Assembly: GCA_022710245.1 (NCBI GenBank)
Contig: JAKLHH010000490.1
Span: 1-6,161 of the forward strand
Length of the DNA stretch: 6,161 bases
Direction: 5' to 3'
From: Myxococcota bacterium
Lineage (GTDB): Bacteria > Myxococcota > Polyangia > GCA-2747355 > JAKLHH01
Made by a program: the position numbers and the translations under genes. The notes under the pieces are model-generated. The model worked only from the letters and a program-made list of their open reading frames with translations, was not told the origin of the DNA and ran no database searches. Below are positions 6,004 through 6,161 of this stretch, piece after piece; the first letter of the stretch is position 1; every line of letters starts with the position of its first letter.

Positions 6004-6161
6004 TCAGCATTTGAAGCAGGTCTTCTGCGGGGAGATGGTGCAGCCCGAGCCGCTGGTGCAGCCGGGCGGGCACGTCCTCGTGCCGCAGCTGGTGGTGCCG
6101 CAGGTCAGCTGGCAGGAGCAGGCGGTGGAGCAGTCCACCGAGAGGCAGGACGATCCCTGGC
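6004..6161 (-). CDS. Small Cys/Ser/Thr-rich peptide, C-terminal part; RiPP/lanthipeptide-like (partial)
   Basis: The frame is open from the window edge to a TGA at 6006-6004 and shows the last 51 residues; the start lies outside. These contain 11 Cys (visible positions 5, 10, 14, 16, 20, 25, 30, 34, 40, 48, 51) and 18 Ser/Thr, together 57%, ending in CFKC. It includes CSCQLTCGTTSC and CTSGSGCTISPQKTC. Third codon positions are G or C in 49 of 51 codons, matching the neighbours and supporting a real gene. Many Cys spaced 2-5 residues apart among Thr and Ser resemble the core of lanthipeptide-like precursors, in which dehydrated Ser/Thr react with Cys. A disulfide-rich secreted peptide, a metal-binding peptide or the tail of a longer Cys-rich surface protein are alternatives. 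No leader, cleavage motif or modifying enzyme is visible. It ends 7 bp before the kinase start, on the same strand. Confidence 0.7.
   Translation of the reverse strand, partial: QGSSCLSVDCSTACSCQLTCGTTSCGTRTCPPGCTSGSGCTISPQKTCFKC

Noticed and set aside
1..6161. CRISPR array, tRNA/rRNA, insertion sequence or phage attachment site
   Set aside because: I saw no regularly spaced repeats beyond the two-copy repeats listed, no transposase or integrase motifs, no terminal inverted repeats, and no tRNA-like or rRNA-like segment.

Overview
The window is very GC-rich (by eye above 70% G+C, with nearly every third codon position G or C) and holds four tightly packed genes. The organism is most likely a member of the Myxococcota or a related former deltaproteobacterium. 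The reasons are the base composition and a transmembrane Ser/Thr kinase of the PknB/Hanks type that opens with a short zinc-ribbon motif and carries a large extracytoplasmic sensor, an architecture typical of that group. This is inference from protein style, not from a marker alignment.

Layout. Positions 1-208 hold no convincing gene. They contain a C-rich stretch whose complementary strand fits the G-quadruplex consensus (33-67) and a plausible sigma70-type promoter (121-150). mutL (209-2026, +) follows and encodes a complete mismatch-repair MutL with an intact ATPase, an intact C-terminal endonuclease active site and a sliding-clamp-binding motif. mutL converges on a three-gene minus-strand cluster. 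In transcription order this is: the C-terminal part of a small, extremely Cys/Ser/Thr-rich peptide gene (6161-6004, cut by the window edge); a kinase-TM-FecR-FN3-like receptor kinase (5996-3453); and a secreted protein with Ig-like domains, a Pro-rich linker and a predicted C-terminal outer-membrane beta-barrel (3450-2047). The gaps between the three are 7 bp and 2 bp, so cotranscription is likely. The convergent 3' ends of mutL and the barrel gene are only 20 bp apart.

How the genes may work together. MutL is a housekeeping repair protein with no evident link to the rest. The kinase and the barrel protein look like a signalling pair. The kinase places about 395 residues (FecR-like plus FN3-like) in the periplasm and its catalytic domain in the cytoplasm, while the barrel protein sits in the outer membrane with Ig-like domains on its N-terminal side. 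This resembles the logic of FecA/FecR surface signalling, but with a Ser/Thr kinase as output; that link is a hypothesis. The Cys-rich peptide at the right edge has 11 Cys and 18 Ser/Thr in 51 visible residues and resembles the core of a ribosomally made, modified peptide such as a lanthipeptide. Its leader and any modifying enzymes lie outside the window, so this cannot be settled here.
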